Source of the DNA: Saccharopolyspora indica
GTDB lineage: Bacteria > Actinomycetota > Actinomycetes > Mycobacteriales > Pseudonocardiaceae
Assembly (NCBI RefSeq): GCF_027853965.1
Contig: NZ_JAQGLB010000005.1
Span: 1 to 64,000 of the forward strand
DNA: 64,000 nt
Direction: 5' to 3'
The position numbers and the translations under genes were made by a program. The notes beneath the pieces are model-generated. The model made no database searches. It had not been told where the DNA came from and saw only the letters and a program-made list of their open reading frames with translations. Shown in pieces: positions 59,307 through 64,000 of the stretch. Position 1 is the first letter of the stretch; each line of letters opens with the position of its first letter.

Positions 59307-59436
59307 GCGGAACCTGAGTGCTTCCCCGGACTGCGGGTGCCCCTCCTGATGTATGAACGAATACACGGCGGAGGGGCCGTCCTCGCCCAGGGAGCCACCC
59401 AGTGGCGGGCCACCGTACCCGCAGCGGTGCAAGCTG
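59307..59436. repeat. dispersed structured repeat, copy B
   Basis: Partner of 39448-39580. It shares GCGGAACCT, ATGTATGA followed by AATACAC, and ACCCGCAGCGGTGCAAGCTG (59417-59436). The nested hairpin is conserved with different bases: GCCCCTCC (59339-59346) with GGAGGGGC (59370-59377), enclosing TGTAT (59350-59354) with ATACA (59361-59365). It fills most of the 301-bp gap between inhA and hemH, in which no other gene is seen. Confidence 0.65.
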
Positions 59437-59499
59437 CGTGCGTACTCAAAGCGGCTGACGCCGCTTGCACAAGCGCGGACGGCTCCGCCGACAGTGCCC

Positions 59500-60267
59500 T
59501 CAGATGCCGAGGGCGTGCACACCGCCGTCGACCATGATCATCGAACCGGTGGTCTTGGGCAGCCAGTCCGACAGGACCGCGCAGACCGACTTGGCCACCG
59601 GGGTCGGGTCGTTGACGTCCCAGCCGAGCGGCGCGCGGTCGCCCCAGCCCGCTTCGAGGTCGGCGAAGCCGGGGATCGACTTGGCCGCCATGGTGCGCAC
59701 CGGGCCCGCCGAGACGAGGTTGACCCGGATGCCCTTCGGGCCCAGCTCGCGGGCCAGGTAGCGGGAGGTCGACTCCAGCGCCGCCTTGGCCACGCCCATC
59801 CAGTCGTAGGCAGGCCAGGCCACGCGCGCGTCGAAGTCCATGCCGACGATCGAGCCCCCGTCGCTCATCAGCGGGAGGGTGGCGGTGGACAGCGACTTCA
59901 GCGAGTACGCCGAGACCTCCAGCGCGGTGGAGACGTCCTCCCACGGCGCGGCCAGGAAGTCGCCGCCCAGGCACGACGCCGGGGCGAAGCCGATGGAGTG
60001 CAGCACGCCGTCGAGGCCGTCGACGTGCTCGCGGACCCGCTCGGCCAGGCCGTCCAGGTGCTCGGTGCTGGTCACGTCCAGCTCGATCACCGGCGCGGGC
60101 TTGGGCAGCCGGGTCGCGATGCGCTGCACCAGGCTCATCCGGCCGAACCCGGTGAGCACCACCTCGGCACCCTGCTCCTGGGCGACCTTGGCCGCGTGGA
60201 ACGCGATCGACGCGTCGGTGATCACGCCGGTGATCAGAATCCGCTTGCCTTCGAGCAAACCGCTCAC
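59500..60267 (-). CDS. inhA: enoyl-ACP reductase (InhA/FabI)
   Basis: A 255-residue NADH-dependent enoyl-ACP reductase of the fatty acid synthase II cycle. The FabI nucleotide site [13 protein letters not shown] replaces the usual GxxxGxG, and the catalytic Tyr154 and Lys161 lie in [19 protein letters not shown] contains the Ser91 that corresponds to the isoniazid-resistance residue of mycobacterial InhA. GTG at 60267 has GGAGG 7 nt upstream. It is preceded by fabG 84 bp away and followed by hemH. Confidence 0.94.
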   Translation of the reverse strand: MSGLLEGKRILITGVITDASIAFHAAKVAQEQGAEVVLTGFGRMSLVQRIATRLPKPAPVIELDVTSTEHLDGLAERVREHVDGLDGVLHSIGFAPASCLGGDFLAAPWEDVSTALEVSAYSLKSLSTATLPLMSDGGSIVGMDFDARVAWPAYDWMGVAKAALESTSRYLARELGPKGIRVNLVSAGPVRTMAAKSIPGFADLEAGWGDRAPLGWDVNDPTPVAKSVCAVLSDWLPKTTGSMIMVDGGVHALGI

Positions 60268-60351
60268 GAAAATCCTCCGCTGTGCTTTCTTCCACCAGGT
60301 GCGCGGGCACCCGGGATTACGCCGCGCGCGGGCGCGCGGATGAGACTCTGA

Positions 60352-61203
<852 letters not shown>

Positions 61204-61237
61204 CTATGCCGCCGATCACCGACCCGGGAGGCGCCCG

Positions 61238-64000
61238 ATGGCCACCCCGCCCGCCGACCTCGTCACCGAGCTGCGCGCCGCGCTGACCGGCCCGACCCGC
61301 TTCGACCCCGGCACCCGCGCGCTCTACGCGACCGACGCCTCCAACTACCGCCAGGTGCCGACCGGGGTGGTCTTCCCGCGCGACGAGGACGACGTGGTCG
61401 CCGCCGTGGCCATCGCGCGCGACCGCGGTGTGCCGATCACCGCGCGCGGGGCGGGCACCAGCATCGCGGGCAACGCCATCGGCACCGGGCTGGTGCTCGA
61501 CCTCTCCCGGCACCTCGACCGGATCGTGGAGATCGACGCCGACCGGCGGCTGGCCCGCGTGCAACCGGGCGTGGTGCTGGACTCGCTGCAAGCCGCCGTG
61601 GCCGGGAACGGGCTGACCTTCGGCCCCGATCCCTCCACGCACAGCCGCTGCACGCTCGGCGGGATGATCGGCAACAACTCCTGCGGGACCCACTCGGTGG
61701 CCTGGGGCAAGACCGTCGACAACGTGCACGCGCTGGACGTGCTGCTCTCCGACGGGACCCGCCTCGAAGTCGGCGCGACCTCGCCCGAGCAGCTGGCCGA
61801 GCTGTGCGCGCGAGGTGACCGCGTCGGCCGCCTGCACCAGGACCTGCGGGCGCTGCGGGACGAGATCGCCGACTCGGTCCGCAGTTCGTTCCCCGATCTG
61901 GCCCGCCGGGTGTCGGGCTACAACCTCGACCAGCTGCTGCCGGAGAACGACTTCCACCTGGCCCGCGCCCTGGTCGGCACCGAGGGAAGCTGCGCGATCG
62001 TGCTGGGCGCGACCGTGCAGCTGGTGACCGCGCCCGCGGTGCGGGCCCTGACCGTGCTCGGGTTCTCCGACACCTACGCCGCGGCCGACGAGGTTCCCCG
62101 GCTGCGCGGGCTGGGCGCGCTGGCCATCGAAGGGCTCAGCGCGGAGCTGGTCGACGTGGTGCGGCAGCGCAACCCCGCCTCGCCCGCGCTGCCGCTGCTG
62201 CCCGGCGGGCGCAGCTGGCTGCTGGTGGAGAGCGGCGGCGCGGACCTCGGCGAGGCCGAAGCCGCGGCCGACGAGATCATCCGCGCGATGGGCGAGCGCG
62301 CCGAGAGCGTCGTGCACACCGATCCGGCGCGGATCGCGGCGCTGTGGAAGATCCGCGAGGAGGGCTCCGGGTACTCGACCAGGATGGCCGGGTCGGAGCG
62401 CTCGTCGGGCTGGGAGGACGCGGCCGTCCCGCCCGAGCGGCTGGGCTCCTACCTGCGGGAGTTCGACGCGCTGCTGGCGCGGTTCGGCCGCCGCGGCGTG
62501 ACCTACGGCCACTACGGCGACGGCTGCATCCACGTCCGCATCGACTTCGACCTGCTCTCCGGCCCCGGCACCGCGCAGTACCGCTCGTTCCTGGAAGCCG
62601 CCGCCGACCTCGTGGTGGCGCACGGCGGTTCGGTCTCCGGCGAGCACGGCGACGGTCAGGCCCGCTCCGCGCTGCTGTCCAGGATGTACCCGCCCGAGGT
62701 GATCAGGGCCTTCGAGCGGTTCAAAGCGGCCTTCGACCCGGCCGGGCTGCTCAACCCCGGGCAGATCGTGCACCCGCGGCCGGTCGACGCCGACGTGCGC
62801 CCGCTGGTGGCCCCGGCCCGGCTCCCGACGCGCACCGCGCTGGCGCTGCACGCCGACTCCGGCGACCTCGCCGCCGCGACGCGCCGCTGCGTCGGCATGG
62901 GCAAGTGCCTGAACACCACAGGTGGGGTGATGTGCCCGAGCTACCGGGCGACCCGCGAGGAGCAGCACTCCACCCGCGGCCGCGCCCACCTGCTGTTCGA
63001 GATGCTGGCCGGGCAGGTCATCAAGGGCGGCTGGCGCTCGCCCGAGGTCCGCGAAGCGCTCGACCTGTGCCTGTCCTGCAAGGGCTGCAAGTCCGACTGC
63101 CCGGTCGACGTCGACATGGCCACCTACAAGGCCGAGTTCCTGCACCAGCACTACCGGCGCCGGTTGCGCCCGGCCGCGCACTACTCGATGGGCTTCCTCC
63201 CGCTGTGGCTCAAGCTCGGGCAGCACGCCCCGCAGCTGGTCAACCGGACGCTCTCCGGACCGCTGGCACCGCTGCTCAAAAGGCTCGGCGGGATCGACGC
63301 CCGCCGCGAAGTGCCGCAAATGGCGCCACGAACACTACAGGCGTGGTGGTCCGAGCGGCGGAGCGGAACCACCCCGCGCGTGGTGCTCTTCCCGGACACC
63401 TTCACCAACCACTTCGACCCGCACATCGGGCGCGACGCGGTCACCGCGCTCGAAGCCCTCGGCCACACCGTGGAAATCCCCCGCCAACCGGTCTGCTGCG
63501 GACTGACCTGGCACTCCACCGGCCAGCTCGGCACCGCCCGCCGCGCGGTCCGCCGCACCGCCCGCGCGCTGCGCCCGCTGCTGGAGCGCGGGCTCCCGGT
63601 GGTCGGCCTGGAACCCAGCTGCACCGCGTTCCTGCGCAACGACGCGCTGGAACTCGCCCCCGGCGACCTCGACGTGGCCGCCCTCGCCGCGGCGACCCGC
63701 ACCTTCGCCGAATGGGTCGAACCGACCCGCGACCGGTGGCAGCTCCCCGAGCAGGACCGGGAAGCGCTGGTGCAGGTGCACTGCCACCAGCACGCCGAAC
63801 TCGGGTTCACCGCCGATCAGGCCACATTGGACGCCACCGGAACCCGCGCGCACGTGCTCGACGCGGGATGCTGCGGGCTCGCGGGCAACTTCGGCTTCGA
63901 ACGCGGCCACCACGACGTCTCCATCGCCTGCGCCGAACAAGGCCTGCTCCCGGCCGTCCGCGCCGCCGCACCGGGAACCGACGTCGTCGCCGACGGGTTC
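61238..64000 (+). CDS. FAD/Fe-S 2-hydroxyacid dehydrogenase (YdiJ/Dld-like), 3' end outside window
   Basis: At least 921 residues, open to the edge. Domains in order: FAD-binding_4 (PITARGAGTSIAGNAIGTG, near 67-85), FAD-oxidase C-terminal (GYGHxGDGxxH-like GHYGDGCIHVR, HGGSVSGEHGDGQARS), two 4Fe-4S clusters (C551 region GMGKCLNTTGGVMCP; C611, C614, C617, C621 in CLSCKGCKSDCP), and two CCG domains (CCGLTWHSTG and CCGLAGNFGF). Family members oxidise D-lactate, D-2-hydroxyglutarate or related acids and pass electrons to quinone. ATG at 61238 has GGGAG upstream. It is divergent from fabG. Confidence 0.88.
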   Translation, partial: MATPPADLVTELRAALTGPTRFDPGTRALYATDASNYRQVPTGVVFPRDEDDVVAAVAIARDRGVPITARGAGTSIAGNAIGTGLVLDLSRHLDRIVEIDADRRLARVQPGVVLDSLQAAVAGNGLTFGPDPSTHSRCTLGGMIGNNSCGTHSVAWGKTVDNVHALDVLLSDGTRLEVGATSPEQLAELCARGDRVGRLHQDLRALRDEIADSVRSSFPDLARRVSGYNLDQLLPENDFHLARALVGTEGSCAIVLGATVQLVTAPAVRALTVLGFSDTYAAADEVPRLRGLGALAIEGLSAELVDVVRQRNPASPALPLLPGGRSWLLVESGGADLGEAEAAADEIIRAMGERAESVVHTDPARIAALWKIREEGSGYSTRMAGSERSSGWEDAAVPPERLGSYLREFDALLARFGRRGVTYGHYGDGCIHVRIDFDLLSGPGTAQYRSFLEAAADLVVAHGGSVSGEHGDGQARSALLSRMYPPEVIRAFERFKAAFDPAGLLNPGQIVHPRPVDADVRPLVAPARLPTRTALALHADSGDLAAATRRCVGMGKCLNTTGGVMCPSYRATREEQHSTRGRAHLLFEMLAGQVIKGGWRSPEVREALDLCLSCKGCKSDCPVDVDMATYKAEFLHQHYRRRLRPAAHYSMGFLPLWLKLGQHAPQLVNRTLSGPLAPLLKRLGGIDARREVPQMAPRTLQAWWSERRSGTTPRVVLFPDTFTNHFDPHIGRDAVTALEALGHTVEIPRQPVCCGLTWHSTGQLGTARRAVRRTARALRPLLERGLPVVGLEPSCTAFLRNDALELAPGDLDVAALAAATRTFAEWVEPTRDRWQLPEQDREALVQVHCHQHAELGFTADQATLDATGTRAHVLDAGCCGLAGNFGFERGHHDVSIACAEQGLLPAVRAAAPGTDVVADGF

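Noticed and set aside
59278-59522. N-terminal extension of hemH through the 59.3 kb repeat
   Set aside because: The extension translates the dispersed repeat; GTG at 59198 gives a normal ferrochelatase N-terminus.

Overview
The window is about 70% GC and reads as chromosomal DNA of a high-GC actinomycete, most likely a Saccharopolyspora-like member of the Pseudonocardiaceae. This is inferred from strong G/C third-position bias, frequent GTG and TTG starts with GGAGG-type ribosome binding sites, several XRE-DUF5753/DUF397 genes, a class F sortase, a mabA-inhA-hemH operon in the mycobacterial order, and DUF4360, DUF5995 and WhiJ-type families. No rRNA, tRNA, CRISPR array or complete insertion sequence was seen.

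Layout. 1-5.7 kb: an aromatic catabolic operon (benzoylformate decarboxylase, aromatic-acid transporter, benzaldehyde dehydrogenase) with a divergent LysR regulator, bordered on the left by a truncated PobA-like hydroxylase. 5.7-17.5 kb: a C45-type amidohydrolase divergent from a GntR-TetR fusion regulator with a twin operator, nitrobindin, cold shock protein, a YciO/Sua5-like protein, a LuxR-type regulator, three secreted proteins (C39 peptidase, DUF4360, HNH nuclease), and an MFS/PadR/VOC module with its own palindrome. 17.5-25.3 kb: a lipid or side-chain oxidation group (two acyl-CoA dehydrogenases, acyl-CoA ligase), DUF5995, a nitronate monooxygenase-like flavoprotein, a PadR regulator and a hydrolase. 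25.3-38.6 kb: secreted endonuclease I, several small regulator/enzyme pairs with clear palindromic operators, an intact XRE-DUF5753/DUF397 cassette, a LigD-like phosphoesterase-polymerase without a ligase domain, and a fosmidomycin-resistance-type transporter.

38.7-44.1 kb: an AA10 lytic polysaccharide monooxygenase behind a chitinase-type operator, then a translationally coupled type III polyketide synthase cluster (methyltransferase, acyl-CoA dehydrogenase-like flavoprotein, PKS, DUF2071) next to a divergent UbiA prenyltransferase. 44.1-48 kb: a sortase and its apparent surface substrate, divergent from a two-component system, with direct repeats in the shared promoter. 48-50.1 kb: a secreted intradiol dioxygenase-like protein and an autoregulated HTH/serine hydrolase pair. 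50.2-58.2 kb is accessory in character: a TPR/CHAT-protease/membrane-protein operon, remnants of XRE-DUF5753/DUF397 genes, and two related perfect hairpins with compensatory changes. 58.2-64 kb returns to core genes: hemH, inhA, mabA, then a large FAD/Fe-S dehydrogenase that runs off the right edge.

The best candidates for undescribed biology are the TPR-CHAT operon with its small membrane partner and possible tiny upstream ORF (51.6-56.7 kb), the covarying inverted hairpin pair (57.69-57.95 kb), a separate dispersed structured repeat with copies at 39.5 and 59.4 kb, and the PKS/UbiA cluster.
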